Origin: Faecalicatena contorta
GTDB taxonomy: Bacteria > Bacillota > Clostridia > Lachnospirales > Lachnospiraceae
Length of the DNA: 64,000 nt
Reading direction: 5' to 3'
Assembly (NCBI RefSeq): GCF_003149105.1
Contig: NZ_QGDS01000005.1
Location: 1 to 64,000, forward strand
Both the position numbers and the translations under genes were made by a program. Position 1 is the stretch's first letter. Each line of letters opens with the position of its first letter. The notes below the pieces were generated by a model. The model was given only the letters and a program-made list of their open reading frames with translations, was not told the origin of the DNA and made no database searches. Shown one piece after another: positions 25,405-35,178 of the stretch.

Positions 25405-25490
25405 AACTAATAGTATAGGTTAAGTCAATTTCAAATCACACGCACCCAAAGGAAGTCAAACCAACTATTAGTGATGATTCCCAACTATTT
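25405..25490. promoter_or_regulatory. Candidate operators between the XRE gene and the divergent gene
   Basis: ACTAATAGT (25406-25414) and ACTATTAGT (25464-25472) are perfect inverted copies. CCAACTATT occurs at 25462 and again at 25481, near a possible plus-strand -10 (TATACT). These are plausible binding sites of the XRE protein. Confidence 0.45.
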
Positions 25491-25602
25491 TTATGTTATA
25501 CTATAAAAGTAGTAATTCACGATTGTTAATGGCGAAAGACAAATCACAACCCAAGAGCCAAGTTAAACAATCTCCATAGAATAAACTTAGGGGTAAAAAG
25601 GA

Positions 25603-26055
25603 ATGGACGAACAAAAGATAATATTCAGTAATCGGTTTGAAAAAGAGAAATTTGAGGATTACAAAACAGATTTGCGAACTGGCAACGCAATCACTCCCGA
25701 CTTTACGGAAGCTGATGATTTTTTGAAATTTATACAGAAGAACCGCAAAAGTGTTCCAAGTAAAGAGCGAATTGCTGACAAGGACAAATTCATCAAGACC
25801 GTTTACGAACTATCCAATAGCTTTGAAATTGACGCTGACCTGATAGAATTTGCCGAGGGATATATCGCCAACATCTATGTAGATTATACCTGCTACACTG
25901 GATATATCAAGAAGCTGTTAGCAATTCTTTTTATCCTTGCCGATGATATTTCCTTTTTAGACGGCAGTAAAGAAAATGCCGATATGCTTTTCAGCTTCAC
26001 TTATCACACACACCATATTTTCCTGAATAACAGAGAAACAACCGATTTCTCATAA
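25603..26055 (+). CDS. Conserved hypothetical protein, only plus-strand gene inside the ICE
   Basis: The 150-residue, acidic, mostly helical protein (KFEDYKTDLRTGNAITPDFT; ADLIEFAEGYIANIYVDYTC) has a more hydrophobic stretch (YIKKLLAILFILADDISFLD) that is too charged to be a clear membrane helix. ATG 25603 follows AAAAAGGA. Transcribed against all other ICE genes and divergent from an XRE regulator, it has its own terminator at 26063-26092. No family recognised. Regulation by the XRE protein is inferred. Confidence 0.7.
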   Translation: MDEQKIIFSNRFEKEKFEDYKTDLRTGNAITPDFTEADDFLKFIQKNRKSVPSKERIADKDKFIKTVYELSNSFEIDADLIEFAEGYIANIYVDYTCYTGYIKKLLAILFILADDISFLDGSKENADMLFSFTYHTHHIFLNNRETTDFS

Positions 26056-26062
26056 TGTACCC

Positions 26063-26092
26063 GATGGCTACTCAACTGAGCAGCCATCTTTT
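26063..26092 (+). terminator. Terminator of the 25603 gene
   Basis: GATGGCT (26063-26069) pairs with AGCCATC (26082-26088) and TTTT follows, 8 bases past the stop codon. Confidence 0.75.
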
Positions 26093-26095
26093 CGA

Positions 26096-26120
26096 TTTTC
26101 CAGACACTGTCTGGAATTTT
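26096..26120 (-). terminator. Terminator of the conjugation operon
   Basis: TTCCAGACA and TGTCTGGAA form a near-perfect hairpin directly after the stop of the CHAP gene. The minus-strand tail is weak (AAAATCG), so efficiency is uncertain. Confidence 0.5.
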
Positions 26121-27823
26121 TAATATGCCGGAATACCGTATCCATAGATATTGCTGCTTCCGACTGTGTACTGTCTTTGCTTGCAGGCGTCGCCTGAGTT
26201 GCCCTCTACGGTATAAACTGTACCATTCTCACACTTCTCTACGATACCAACGTGGTCTGTTGTACCGTCGCCCTCCCAATCGAAGAAAATAATATCTCCC
26301 GTCTTTGGTTCATAAGTGCGGTTTTGCCATTTCCCGTTTGACTTAAACCAGTTTGCACCGTCTACGCAACCTGCAAATTTAGGAACAAGTCCGCTTTCAA
26401 TATACCCGCATTGGTCAGCACACCAAGATACGAAGCAGGCACACCATTCCACTCGGCTGTCAAAACCGTACCAACTCCAGTAAGGTTGTCCTCCCTGATT
26501 GCCTAGCTGCGTCAAAGCAACCTCAACAATCGCCTGATTACCTCCAGCAGTAAAAGCACGCCCATACGGATAGTACCTCAGAACGTGAGCGACATACTGC
26601 GTATCTCCATAACTGCTCCATCCAAGTCTGGAAGCCTGCATTGTCGAAAATTCTACTGCATTGGCATAGGAATATCCACCATAATTGGTTTTTGCCCAAG
26701 AAATATACCCATTACCGAAGTTGTAGCCTTGCAGGGCAAGTTTGATATGCTCCATATCTATCGGACTTTCCACTTCTGCCGAAGTAAGAGCCGCTTTCAA
26801 TTCCTGAACACCACACTGGATAGAATACTCAGGGTCTTTAATTCCATTAGGTTCGTGCGGATACTTCGTATTGAAACTTCCTTCTGCTGCCTGCATAGGG
26901 TCAAGTCCTCTGCCGCCGCTTTCCTGCATCATAACCGCCTTGATAAGTTCTACATACTCAGGAATGCCGTACTCTTTGGCATATTTCTGTATGATGGGTT
27001 CGTAGGCTTCTACCTCTGCACTTACTGGAGTATAGGAATTACTGTCACTCCCTCCTCCGAACATTGCTACGGCAGCACCAAACAACACGACAATCATAAT
27101 AATCAGCACCGCTATCCAACCGCCTGCTGCGATTGCTGCTACAAGTGCTTTTGTCCCTGCAATAATCGCTTTGACTGTCGCAACAGTAGCTTTCGCTGTG
27201 GCTTTGACGGTATCTGCTGTGGCTTTCGCCGCTTTCTTTGCCGTCTGAGCCGCTTTCTGTGTTGCTTTGGCTGTTGTTTTTGCTGTTTTCTGTGCTATAA
27301 TGGCAGCTTCTTTTGTGGTCTTAATAGAAGTCTTTGCCGTTTGTTCTGCGGTCTTAACAGACCTTTGAACAGTATTGGTTGCACCTTTCGATATGGTCTT
27401 GACTGTCGTATTTCCTGCCGACCTTGCAGACTGTTTAATTGTTTTCTCCGTACGCTCCAGAGTTCGGATGCTCTGTTTTCCGACAGGATTGACCGATTGT
27501 TTTTGAAGCTGCTTCTCTGCACGCTTGGTCTTGAAATTCTCAATTCCCGTTTTGGCTTTCTGATAATTCTGTCTTGTTTCACGCACACCCCATCTGCCGA
27601 CTTTATCCGCACGATATGCGGTTTCGTGAACAGCCCTATCCGTTGCCGCTTCGATTTTATCGGAAGCATATTCCTCTGCGGAATTTTCCGAAGCATTGGT
27701 AGAATGTTCTGCCTTATCTTTCGTCATCACATAGGCTTTCTTCATTCGCTCCGTGGCAACTGCTGCCTTTTTTATGGTCTTGATTGTACCTTTGCTTGTA
27801 TCTCTTGTTTTTATATCAGCCAT
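26120..27823 (-). CDS. Conjugative wall hydrolase: lysozyme-like plus CHAP domains
   Basis: The 567-residue protein has a long Lys/Ala/Thr-rich cytoplasmic N-terminus (about 1-225, many [14 protein letters not shown]-type repeats), one membrane helix (about 228-255), a CwlT-like lysozyme domain ([20 protein letters not shown] with catalytic Glu in QESGG) and a C-terminal CHAP amidase (catalytic Cys in [10 protein letters not shown], His in [10 protein letters not shown]). This is the peptidoglycan hydrolase of Tn916/Tn1549-type T4SS, locally opening the wall for the mating channel. It is the last gene of the transfer operon. Low-complexity DNA creates a long antisense frame that is not a gene. 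Confidence 0.93.
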   Translation of the reverse strand: MADIKTRDTSKGTIKTIKKAAVATERMKKAYVMTKDKAEHSTNASENSAEEYASDKIEAATDRAVHETAYRADKVGRWGVRETRQNYQKAKTGIENFKTKRAEKQLQKQSVNPVGKQSIRTLERTEKTIKQSARSAGNTTVKTISKGATNTVQRSVKTAEQTAKTSIKTTKEAAIIAQKTAKTTAKATQKAAQTAKKAAKATADTVKATAKATVATVKAIIAGTKALVAAIAAGGWIAVLIIMIVVLFGAAVAMFGGGSDSNSYTPVSAEVEAYEPIIQKYAKEYGIPEYVELIKAVMMQESGGRGLDPMQAAEGSFNTKYPHEPNGIKDPEYSIQCGVQELKAALTSAEVESPIDMEHIKLALQGYNFGNGYISWAKTNYGGYSYANAVEFSTMQASRLGWSSYGDTQYVAHVLRYYPYGRAFTAGGNQAIVEVALTQLGNQGGQPYWSWYGFDSRVEWCACFVSWCADQCGYIESGLVPKFAGCVDGANWFKSNGKWQNRTYEPKTGDIIFFDWEGDGTTDHVGIVEKCENGTVYTVEGNSGDACKQRQYTVGSSNIYGYGIPAY

Positions 27824-27862
27824 CGGTTTCCTCCTTTCTCGAAAAATAATAGAGAGTGGGGT

Positions 27863-28630
27863 TTAATCCACTCTCTTAGCGACAACAACAAGCCTGCCAT
27901 TGTTTCTTGAATATTCACAAGTAGAAAGAGAAATCAGCTTGTCGCCATACTCTACCGATACTCCGGTATCATACAGAGAAAGTTCCTTGCACTTGGCAAC
28001 ATACGCATCAAACTCTGCCGCATTTTCTGCGTCCGTAAACTCATAATACTTAAAGCTGTCGGAGCTGTTTGTATAAACAACCGTCTTAAAGACTGCAATC
28101 ACTTCATACTGGTGTCTGTCCGTCAGTGTATCAAAAGTAATATCCTTATGTTCTTCCCAAAAGCTTTTATTTCTGTACTTCATCAGTCCCGTAAACATAG
28201 AACCGTCATTCATATGGTGTCCGTATATAATGATGTTATCTGAAGGTTTCTGCACATCACAATTTTCCTGCACATATGGACAGCCATAAGCGGAATAGGT
28301 CTTATCAAACTTGTGCTTCAGATAGAAGTTCGGCTCATTTACAGACTGCACGACCGGATAATTGATATTGGTATCTTCAACCTTTATCCAACCAACCATA
28401 TCCTCATTCTGCCGATAGAGTTCAAGATATTCTGCAAGATAGTCCTTATCTTCCGAAAACGTCACGCCCTCATTTTCCTTTGGCGGCTCGTCCTCCACAA
28501 TCTCCGCAAGGTTATCATAGACTTCATTCTGCTTGGCAGAGTCAATGTGATTACGGATAATAAAGAAGGTGCTTACAGACAACAATACCGTAAGCACCAC
28601 CGCAATAATAATATAGATTTTTCTGCTCAT
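27863..28630 (-). CDS. srtB: Class B sortase
   Basis: The 255-residue protein has an N-terminal membrane anchor (about 4-25) and a class B sortase fold with catalytic His (IIIYGHHM, 138/139), Cys238 (SLSTCEYS) and Arg246 (NNGRLVVVAKR). Class B sortases in ICEs of this type sit with the transfer genes. Clostridial ones accept (S/P/T)PxTG-like signals. The ICE adhesin at 48566-52816 ends with TPKTGD, a fitting substrate. Confidence 0.92.
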   Translation of the reverse strand: MSRKIYIIIAVVLTVLLSVSTFFIIRNHIDSAKQNEVYDNLAEIVEDEPPKENEGVTFSEDKDYLAEYLELYRQNEDMVGWIKVEDTNINYPVVQSVNEPNFYLKHKFDKTYSAYGCPYVQENCDVQKPSDNIIIYGHHMNDGSMFTGLMKYRNKSFWEEHKDITFDTLTDRHQYEVIAVFKTVVYTNSSDSFKYYEFTDAENAAEFDAYVAKCKELSLYDTGVSVEYGDKLISLSTCEYSRNNGRLVVVAKRVD

Positions 28631-28636
28631 TTTCTC

Positions 28637-29038
28637 TTACCTTTCCATATCGTTTCTCTTAGGCGGAGTCAAATCCCTGCAATACTCCGGATACCTCAGC
28701 TTGATACCCTCCATAAAATACGGCGCATATCCGCAACAGAACAATTCCTCCGGTGTATAGAGATTTTCCCTGCCTTCTTCCGTAAATCCATTCCAGAGAT
28801 TAAAGGCAAGGTGGCAGACCTTGACTGTGCCACTTGTCTGCCAACCGCCGTGCATACCTTCCGGTATGATACAGTCCCTCTTGAAATCAAACATCTTTCC
28901 GATGTTCATTCTCGTTTCTTCTGAAATCCCCATCACATAGAAAAATGCTCTGTGATAGCAGTCATTGACTTTACACTTATCCAGATTTTCCAATACAAAA
29001 TCTCTGTGTGCAGCATTGCGAAATTGAATTTTAGACAT
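28637..29038 (-). CDS. DUF6075-family protein
   Basis: The 133-residue protein is cysteine- and aromatic-rich (CKVNDCYHRAFFYVMGISEE; MHGGWQTSGTVKVCHLAFNL; ELFCCGYAPYFMEGI), the pattern of DUF6075 proteins that recur between VirB4 and sortase genes in Clostridia ICEs. It has no membrane helix. Function unknown. It lies 6 bases before the sortase gene. Confidence 0.7.
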   Translation of the reverse strand: MSKIQFRNAAHRDFVLENLDKCKVNDCYHRAFFYVMGISEETRMNIGKMFDFKRDCIIPEGMHGGWQTSGTVKVCHLAFNLWNGFTEEGRENLYTPEELFCCGYAPYFMEGIKLRYPEYCRDLTPPKRNDMER

Positions 29039-29051
29039 TATAAATCCCTCC

Positions 29052-31382
29052 TTATGCTTCGCCCGGCTTGGTCGTCATCAGTTTATAAAGTTTCGTGTTC
29101 TTAGGGAATTTGTTTGCAAACGGTACAAGCGAACTTCCCACCTTGATAAGTCCGTGTCCTGCTTCCACATTCGTAATATAGGACATCTGAAGGTCGGAAA
29201 TATTCAGAAGTTTTGCAAGCTCAAGCCTGTCTGTGGAAGCCTGATTCAGCATAATAATGAACTCTGAGTTTGCAAGCATTGTTCTCGCTGTGTGGCTCTG
29301 CAAAAGGTCATCGACATTCTGAGTGATTCCACTTGCGTATGCACCGTATTTTCTCACACGCTTCCACAAGGTAAAGAGGAAGTTTGCAGAGTATTCGTGC
29401 TGGAACAGAAGATAAATCTCATCAATAAAGATAAAAGTATTCTTACCCTTTGCACGGTTCTGTGTGATACGGTTCAAAATAGAGTCAAGGACAACAAGCA
29501 TACCAATCGGCATAAGCTGTTTACCCAAGTCAAGAATGTCATAGCAGATAAGACGGTTATTGGTATCCACATTCGTCTGCTTTGCAAAAGTGTTCAGAGA
29601 ACCATGCGTAAAAAGCTCAATGGCAAGTGCCAGTTCCTTTGCTTCCGGTTCGTCCTGCTGTAAAAGTTCTGCCCTGAAATCCTGCAAGGTCGGTATATGT
29701 CCCTGATAGTCATTCTGCTGATAACTGCGGTACACGCTTGCCGTGCAACGGTCGATGATAGACTTCTGCTTTGCTCCGAGATTTGTTCCGCCGATAAGCT
29801 GTTCACAAAGGGACATAATGAACTCAGATTTCAAAATGACAGGGTTTGCACCGTCGCCATAATCTTTATTCATATCCATTGCATTGATGTGATTGTCGGA
29901 AGTAGCAGAAATATTGATTACTTCTCCGCCCATCGCATTGACAAGCTGTGAATACTCTCGCTCAGGGTCGATGATGATAATATCTGCGTCCGAAGAAAGC
30001 ACCTGATTGATGATTTCTCCCTTTGCCGCAAATGACTTACCGCCACCGGATACACCAAGAATAAAAGAATTACCATTCAAAAGCTGCTTACGGTCTGCGA
30101 TAATCATATTTTTGCTGATAACATTCTGACCGTAATAGATACCGTTCTCGTGGAAAATATCCTGCACCCTGAACGGAATGAATACCGAAAGGCTTTCCGT
30201 GGTAAGTGTTCTGAACGCATCAATCTTTCTTGTTCCAAACGGCATTACCGTGTTGAGTCCATCTACCTGCTGAAATCTCAGTGTTGCGAACTGGCAAAGA
30301 TGTTTTCTTGCCGTGGTAAGCAATGCTTCCGTATCATTCTCAAGCTGTTCCTTACTGTCTGCCGTAATAACCATTGTGATAACAGCAAACATCATTCTCT
30401 GGTCACGGGTCGTAAGGTCATCGAGGAACTCTTTCATTTCTTTCTTCTGCTGCTCCATATCATACGGAACGGTTGCAGAGAAGTTATTATTGGCATTCTG
30501 CCTACGCTGCCAGTTCGTGATATTGGTTTCCACACCAAGCAAACGGTTCTCTGCTTCTTTTACTGCTTCATCAGTCGGAACGGGAACAATATCAATGGAC
30601 ATCATCAGATTTCTGTTCATATCCGTAAGTTCCGCTACCATACTGTCCTTGATATAGGACGCATATTCACGAAGAAAAAGGACTCTTCCATAACGGTTTC
30701 CCATCTTGAAATAGTCCTTTTCAAATTCCATTGTGTCAGGGCAGATATAATCCTTGAAATCGTGTCCCTTTTTTCTTGTTTCCTTAATATCAAAATGGAA
30801 AGAGCTTTCCTCTCCCACACGATAAAAGTCGTGAAAAATACGAAGTCTTTCATCTGTTTCCAGTTCCACGCACTTACTTCCAAGTCTGCCGAAGTGAGCA
30901 ATCAAATCTGCACCGACACGGGCAAAATAAGTTCTTGCGTCCTCCACACTCTTTTTATTGATGGAAATGGTAATATACTTATCCTGAACAATGGAGTTTG
31001 CACCCGTTGCCTTATCAAGAAGCATTTTGTTATATTCCTCTCGATACTCGTCCAGATTATCTCCGGTTGTCGGAATCAGAATTGTCTGCTCAAAATCCAG
31101 TCTGTTGAGCCGACGGTTATTGATTGTGATTTTTGTCGTTGCACCACTGTCAAGTGAGTTCAGAAGTTCGGAATATTCAAGGAACATCGCTTCCTTATCC
31201 TCACGGCTCGCCACTGCATAGTTAATATCCGTAAAGCGGTAGGTCTTTGAATATTTATCCTTTCCCACTTTGAAAATGCCATCATCAAAGATAGCTGCCA
31301 CGGGAATCACGTCCTGCACCCCTTTCGGTACAACAAATTTTTCTTTATCCTGCTTAAACAGGTTCGTAAGAGTCTTAATCAT
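29052..31382 (-). CDS. virB4: VirB4-like conjugation ATPase
   Basis: The 776-residue protein has a VirB4 N-terminal domain (CagE/TrbE type) and a C-terminal RecA-like ATPase with Walker A GVSGGGKSF near residue 446. The Walker B region is KGKNTFIFIDEIYLLF near 665, and GITQNVDDLL follows. It powers the type IV secretion channel from the inner face of the membrane. The start overlaps the end of the PrgI gene by 8 bases. This is the Orf16 equivalent of Tn916. Confidence 0.95.
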   Translation of the reverse strand: MIKTLTNLFKQDKEKFVVPKGVQDVIPVAAIFDDGIFKVGKDKYSKTYRFTDINYAVASREDKEAMFLEYSELLNSLDSGATTKITINNRRLNRLDFEQTILIPTTGDNLDEYREEYNKMLLDKATGANSIVQDKYITISINKKSVEDARTYFARVGADLIAHFGRLGSKCVELETDERLRIFHDFYRVGEESSFHFDIKETRKKGHDFKDYICPDTMEFEKDYFKMGNRYGRVLFLREYASYIKDSMVAELTDMNRNLMMSIDIVPVPTDEAVKEAENRLLGVETNITNWQRRQNANNNFSATVPYDMEQQKKEMKEFLDDLTTRDQRMMFAVITMVITADSKEQLENDTEALLTTARKHLCQFATLRFQQVDGLNTVMPFGTRKIDAFRTLTTESLSVFIPFRVQDIFHENGIYYGQNVISKNMIIADRKQLLNGNSFILGVSGGGKSFAAKGEIINQVLSSDADIIIIDPEREYSQLVNAMGGEVINISATSDNHINAMDMNKDYGDGANPVILKSEFIMSLCEQLIGGTNLGAKQKSIIDRCTASVYRSYQQNDYQGHIPTLQDFRAELLQQDEPEAKELALAIELFTHGSLNTFAKQTNVDTNNRLICYDILDLGKQLMPIGMLVVLDSILNRITQNRAKGKNTFIFIDEIYLLFQHEYSANFLFTLWKRVRKYGAYASGITQNVDDLLQSHTARTMLANSEFIIMLNQASTDRLELAKLLNISDLQMSYITNVEAGHGLIKVGSSLVPFANKFPKNTKLYKLMTTKPGEA

Positions 31383-31740
31383 TTGACTTCAATACCTCCT
31401 TCTGCTTCTGTTCAATGCTTGGCTTCATCAGTTCGTAATACACATTGATGGAGTGAAACACCAGCTTCTTCGGCATCAAAAACTCCGATTTTATCCACGC
31501 ATAGATTGCTTTTTCTGCGGTCATACCGTTGTACTTCACAAAGCCAAGTGCCGCAAACGGGGCAGCACCCAAAATGCACACCCACGATACGGTTTCTGTG
31601 CCAACATACGGTCTGAGCAAGAAATACAGTCCTACTGCAACGCCACAAGCGAGAACAGAAAAAATGAACTGTCTGAGCGACAGTCCAAAAAACATTGACT
31701 CTGTATAATTTCTGATTTCTCGGTTAATTTTTACTTCCAT
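31375..31740 (-). CDS. PrgI-family membrane protein (VirB3-like)
   Basis: The 121-residue protein has the PrgI pattern: EVKINREIRNYTESMFFGLS, two close membrane helices (about 22-66, LRQFIFSVLACGVAVGLYFL and a second), then a cytoplasmic helical tail. PrgI corresponds to VirB3 in Gram-positive T4SS and sits next to VirB4. Confidence 0.9.
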   Translation of the reverse strand: MEVKINREIRNYTESMFFGLSLRQFIFSVLACGVAVGLYFLLRPYVGTETVSWVCILGAAPFAALGFVKYNGMTAEKAIYAWIKSEFLMPKKLVFHSINVYYELMKPSIEQKQKEVLKSND

Positions 31741-31861
31741 ATCTGTTTCCTTTCCTGCGGTTTCGGTCTTTCTCCCTCACGCATTTATCATTCAGGCAAA
31801 AGACTTTGCCTTTCCGTTTACCGCCATAGTAAACACATTTCTTACAATCTCTTTGGTTCAT
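31724..31861 (-). CDS. Small cysteine-rich basic protein
   Basis: A 45-codon frame starts at ATG 31861 behind AAGGAG with a 10-base gap. It has two cysteine pairs (RDCKKCVYYGGKRKGKV, FCLNDKC) and an Arg/Lys-rich tail, a likely zinc-binding fold. It overlaps the PrgI start by 17 bases and follows the VirB6-like gene by 14, consistent with a real gene in the operon. Function unknown. Confidence 0.6.
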   Translation of the reverse strand: MNQRDCKKCVYYGGKRKGKVFCLNDKCVREKDRNRRKGNRYGSKN

Positions 31862-31875
31862 CTCAAAATCTCTCC

Positions 31876-32712
31876 TTAAAGTCCCATCATCTCTCGGATA
31901 ATACGGTCAGACATTTTTACTGCACCGACAAGAACAAGCATATTAAATACCAGTTCCCCGATATATGCCCACACCTGCGTAACTGCCGCTGCATCAGGAT
32001 TCACTACTGGCGGCGAAGAAGCAAATACAGAGAAAATAATACAAGCAAGTACAATGACTGCCCCTTCAAGCAGAACTGCACAATAGCTCTTGATAAAACT
32101 CTTGCCGACATTCTGTGTCGGTTCTCCTGCAAATGTGGAAAGCGGTATCGGTGCAAGTGCTGTGTACATATACAACTTAAAAAATCTTCCGTACACCGTC
32201 ATTATCAGAATAAACGACAGCACCGTAATAAATAATCCTCCGATAAGTGTTACCGCCCACAAAGGGATACTCTCAAAAAATCCGCAATCCTCTATGGTCG
32301 TTACCATCTCTGCGGGCAAGGTCGTCTGTTCCGGAGTTCCAAATCCGGCAGCATTCATAATGGTTGAAATTGTCCCTTGCACGATATTAAATAATGCAAG
32401 CATAAGCTCCATTCCGTATGTGATAACACCTTTCGCCAGTGCAAAACGAACAAAGAGTTTCAGTGCGTGTTCCGGTTTCTTCACATCTGTAAAACTTCCG
32501 CAGGTCTTTACCATACCTATCACAAAAAACAATACAAGCAATGCAAGCCCGATAGCCTGAACTGCACCGTTGATGTCAACGATAACCTTCCAGATATTCC
32601 CGCCCTTAAAGTTCTGCGGTGTAGTTGTGATGAGCGTCCATATTTCCGACAGTTTTTCATTCCAAGTTTCAAGGGCATTTTCAAGATTTTGAACTACCCA
32701 GTTATCACTCAT
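31876..32712 (-). CDS. VirB6/TrbL-like channel protein
   Basis: The 278-residue polytopic protein has about six hydrophobic segments (for instance AVQAIGLALLVLFFVIGMVK, PLWAVTLIGGLFITVLSFIL, CAVLLEGAVIVLACIIFSVF). The layout and operon place fit the VirB6/TrbL family (CD0411-like) of clostridial ICEs, forming the inner membrane channel. Confidence 0.85.
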   Translation of the reverse strand: MSDNWVVQNLENALETWNEKLSEIWTLITTTPQNFKGGNIWKVIVDINGAVQAIGLALLVLFFVIGMVKTCGSFTDVKKPEHALKLFVRFALAKGVITYGMELMLALFNIVQGTISTIMNAAGFGTPEQTTLPAEMVTTIEDCGFFESIPLWAVTLIGGLFITVLSFILIMTVYGRFFKLYMYTALAPIPLSTFAGEPTQNVGKSFIKSYCAVLLEGAVIVLACIIFSVFASSPPVVNPDAAAVTQVWAYIGELVFNMLVLVGAVKMSDRIIREMMGL

Positions 32713-32734
32713 TCAAAGCACCTCCTTACAATTA

Positions 32735-32763
32735 AGGGGTGTTCCTTAACTTGGCACACCCCT
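32735..32763 (-). terminator. Hairpin between Maff2 and VirB6-like genes
   Basis: AGGGGTGT (32735-32742) pairs with ACACCCCT (32756-32763). No strong T-run follows, so it may be an mRNA-stabilising or partial-termination hairpin that raises Maff2 relative to downstream genes. Confidence 0.55.
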
Positions 32764-32785
32764 CGATAACTGTGTAACTCTTATC

Positions 32786-33148
32786 TTAGCCTGTGATAAG
32801 AGTAAGGATTTCTTTCGCAAAAGTGATAATGACACCACCCGCAAGAGTCAGGAAGCCATTGGCTCTCTGAGAAGGGTCGTGAGATTTGAGCGAAAGACCG
32901 ACCTGCACGATACCAAAGCCAAGCAAAATCATACCGATGGCACGGATAAGTCCGAAGATAAAGTCAGACAGATTGTTGACTACGGTAAGCGGGTCATTCG
33001 CTGCAAATGCAGTGGTTGTCATTCCAAGTGCCAACGCACCGACAATGACCATTGTGCAATAAGCACGGAAGCCTTTCCTAACCTTTCCGGTCATAGGCAG
33101 TTTCTTTGTTTCCTGAATGTCAGTTGTTTTTTTCTTAAAAATAGTCAT
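32786..33148 (-). CDS. Maff2-family protein (probable VirB2-like component)
   Basis: The 120-residue protein has a basic N-terminus, a signal-like hydrophobic segment (about 31-50, TMVIVGALALGMTTTAFA) and two more hydrophobic helices (about 62-82 and 97-115). This is the Maff2 family pattern found in Tn1549-like ICEs between VirD4 and VirB6. By size, topology and place it is a pilin-like VirB2 counterpart. That equivalence is an inference. Confidence 0.82.
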   Translation of the reverse strand: MTIFKKKTTDIQETKKLPMTGKVRKGFRAYCTMVIVGALALGMTTTAFAANDPLTVVNNLSDFIFGLIRAIGMILLGFGIVQVGLSLKSHDPSQRANGFLTLAGGVIITFAKEILTLITG

Positions 33149-33167
33149 AGTTGAATACCTCCAAAAT

Positions 33168-34994
33168 TTAATTTGTTTGATTGTTTATGAACAGAGCTTC
33201 CATCTCCTCATCAGAAAGAAGTTCCCAGTTCGTTTCCTCCATTTCCTTTTCAGGAAGTGTTGCAGGGTCAATGTCCCAAATGGCAATCGAAGCAATATCT
33301 TTTGTGACTTCTCCGTGCCTATAAGGACTTGCCTTTCCGTCTGTGGTAAGTGCCACATTCGGGTGTTTCATAATGTCATATTTAAAATCCATAATGGGTC
33401 TTTCCCCACGGATAAATAAAATAGCGTACTGATTATCGAGCATACGCACCTCATCAGGGGTAAGTAACTCTCTGCCGCTAATCTGATAGTTGGTGGAATA
33501 GTTCCCGCTTCTTCCGGTACTTTTTCCGAACGTATTGGTATCTATGGTTTCCTTACCCAACAGCTCCGACACATATTTATGGGTTGACTGCTCATTTCCA
33601 CCAAGGTAAAGAAATTCATCGCAGTTACCCACAATGCTCTCCCACTGTTTTTCAAACAAGGCTTTAAGCTGTGCCAAGTTCTGTAAGATGATACTTACCG
33701 ATACCCCACGAGAACGCATAACCGACAGTATCTTGTCGAAGTCGTCCGGCAGTGAAACATTGGCAAATTCGTCCATCATAAAATGAACAGGCATCGGCAG
33801 ACAGCCACCGTGGATATGGTCGGCTGCATAAAACAACTGCTGAAAGAGCTGTGTGTAAAGAATGGATACCAAGAAGTTGAAACTGGAGTCGTTATCCGGT
33901 ATCAGTGCAAACAGTGCCACCTTTTTCTCTCCGAGTGACTGTAAATCCAGTTCATCGGCAGAAGTAAGAGCAGCAAGACTCTCCAAGTTGAACTTTTCAA
34001 GCCTTGCTGCAAGGGTTATCTGTATGGATTTTAATGTTTTGGAAGAACCGGAATGATAAGAGTGGTAATACTTCAAAGCAATGTGGTCAGGATTATCTAT
34101 CATCAAATCCGAAAATAGATTATCAAGCGGGGAAGGACTTGGGTCGTCCTCGTCCTCAATCGCCCCGGCTCTTAGCATTTCCATTACCATTGCAAAATTC
34201 TGTTCTTCCGGCGGTGCTTCATAGTGCAGATAAAATACAAGTGCAAGCAGAAGCATTGACGCTGCCGTATCCCAAAACGGGTCATTGCTCTGTGAACCTT
34301 TCGGAGTGGTACTCTTGAAAAGATTTGTCACAAGTTTCTGCACATCATTGTCATTCTGCAAATAAACAAATGGATTGTAACAATGGCTTTTCTCCATTGA
34401 AATCAAATCAAGCACCCGCACTTCGTAACCTTTCTTCTCAAGAAGATGTCCCGTATCTCGCAGGATTTCCCCTTTCGGGTCTAATATCACATAGCTGTTT
34501 CTGGCAGCATTCATAATATTAGGCTTTGCATAAAACCTCGTCTTACCTGCACCGGAGCCACCGCACACAAGCGTATTCAGATTTCGTCTGTGTTTCTTTG
34601 CATTAAGTCCAATGCACACATTCTGAGTCATCAGCTTATTTTCTGACAGTGGCTTTTGTCGGTACTTTTTATCAATGGCTCTGACATTGCCCCATTTGGC
34701 AGAACCGTGTTCTTCTCGTCTGCGGTAATTCTTTCTTGTTGAGAAATAAATCCCGATACCCATTCCATAGCACAAAAGCAAAATGAGGACAGTTTTCAGG
34801 CTGTCCCCACATAATTTTATGGAAAATGGATTATCAAAAAGTGTCGCAAGATTGGCTGCTATTTCCGGCAGTCCTCCGCTTATGGAAGGTGCAATCAGAA
34901 GTGACAGCCATATGACCGGAACGATACCGACAATGGATAAAATAATGGCAGTCTGCCTGTCATTATCTCGCTTCATCTGAGCGTTTCCTTTCAA
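33168..34994 (-). CDS. virD4: VirD4/TraG coupling protein
   Basis: The 608-residue protein has two N-terminal membrane helices (about 14-35 and 60-82), Walker A GGSGAGKTRF near residue 146 and Walker B VHFMMDEFANV near 406. The TraG motif VILQNLAQLKALFEKQWESI follows. It links the relaxosome to the channel and pumps DNA. A small paralogue-family gene overlaps its start. Confidence 0.95.
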   Translation of the reverse strand: MKGNAQMKRDNDRQTAIILSIVGIVPVIWLSLLIAPSISGGLPEIAANLATLFDNPFSIKLCGDSLKTVLILLLCYGMGIGIYFSTRKNYRRREEHGSAKWGNVRAIDKKYRQKPLSENKLMTQNVCIGLNAKKHRRNLNTLVCGGSGAGKTRFYAKPNIMNAARNSYVILDPKGEILRDTGHLLEKKGYEVRVLDLISMEKSHCYNPFVYLQNDNDVQKLVTNLFKSTTPKGSQSNDPFWDTAASMLLLALVFYLHYEAPPEEQNFAMVMEMLRAGAIEDEDDPSPSPLDNLFSDLMIDNPDHIALKYYHSYHSGSSKTLKSIQITLAARLEKFNLESLAALTSADELDLQSLGEKKVALFALIPDNDSSFNFLVSILYTQLFQQLFYAADHIHGGCLPMPVHFMMDEFANVSLPDDFDKILSVMRSRGVSVSIILQNLAQLKALFEKQWESIVGNCDEFLYLGGNEQSTHKYVSELLGKETIDTNTFGKSTGRSGNYSTNYQISGRELLTPDEVRMLDNQYAILFIRGERPIMDFKYDIMKHPNVALTTDGKASPYRHGEVTKDIASIAIWDIDPATLPEKEMEETNWELLSDEEMEALFINNQTN

Positions 34995-35166
34995 TTACTT
35001 TGAACTTTTTCAATGGGGCATTTCCGACTTTTACAAGCAGGTCGTCTACTGCATCTGCGGACTTGCCTTCCTCCATCAACTTTGTTTTCTCATCGTTTAA
35101 GGAGCGAATGACAACACCGTGTTCATAATCGTCCAAAGCAATGTGGTAGAGTTTTTCTTTTTCCAT
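34963..35166 (-). CDS. Small protein, paralogue of 55366-55545
   Basis: The 67-residue protein has LYHIALDDYEHGVVIRSLND and AVDDLLVKVGNAPLKKFKVI. The same pattern (YH-hydrophobic, VI-SL, DAVDD-L-KV, KK-K) appears in the 59-residue protein near parA. It overlaps the VirD4 start by 32 bases. No function known. Confidence 0.7.
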   Translation of the reverse strand: MEKEKLYHIALDDYEHGVVIRSLNDEKTKLMEEGKSADAVDDLLVKVGNAPLKKFKVIERKRSDEAR

Positions 35167-35178
35167 ATCTGCCCTCCA

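Noticed and set aside
26585-27910. 441-codon plus-strand frame rich in Cys, Phe and Arg
   Set aside because: It is the antisense of the Lys/Ala/Thr-rich repeats of the CHAP protein; composition and lack of RBS show it is a shadow.
30150-31157. 335-codon plus-strand frame
   Set aside because: Antisense of the VirB4 gene, with no recognisable domain.
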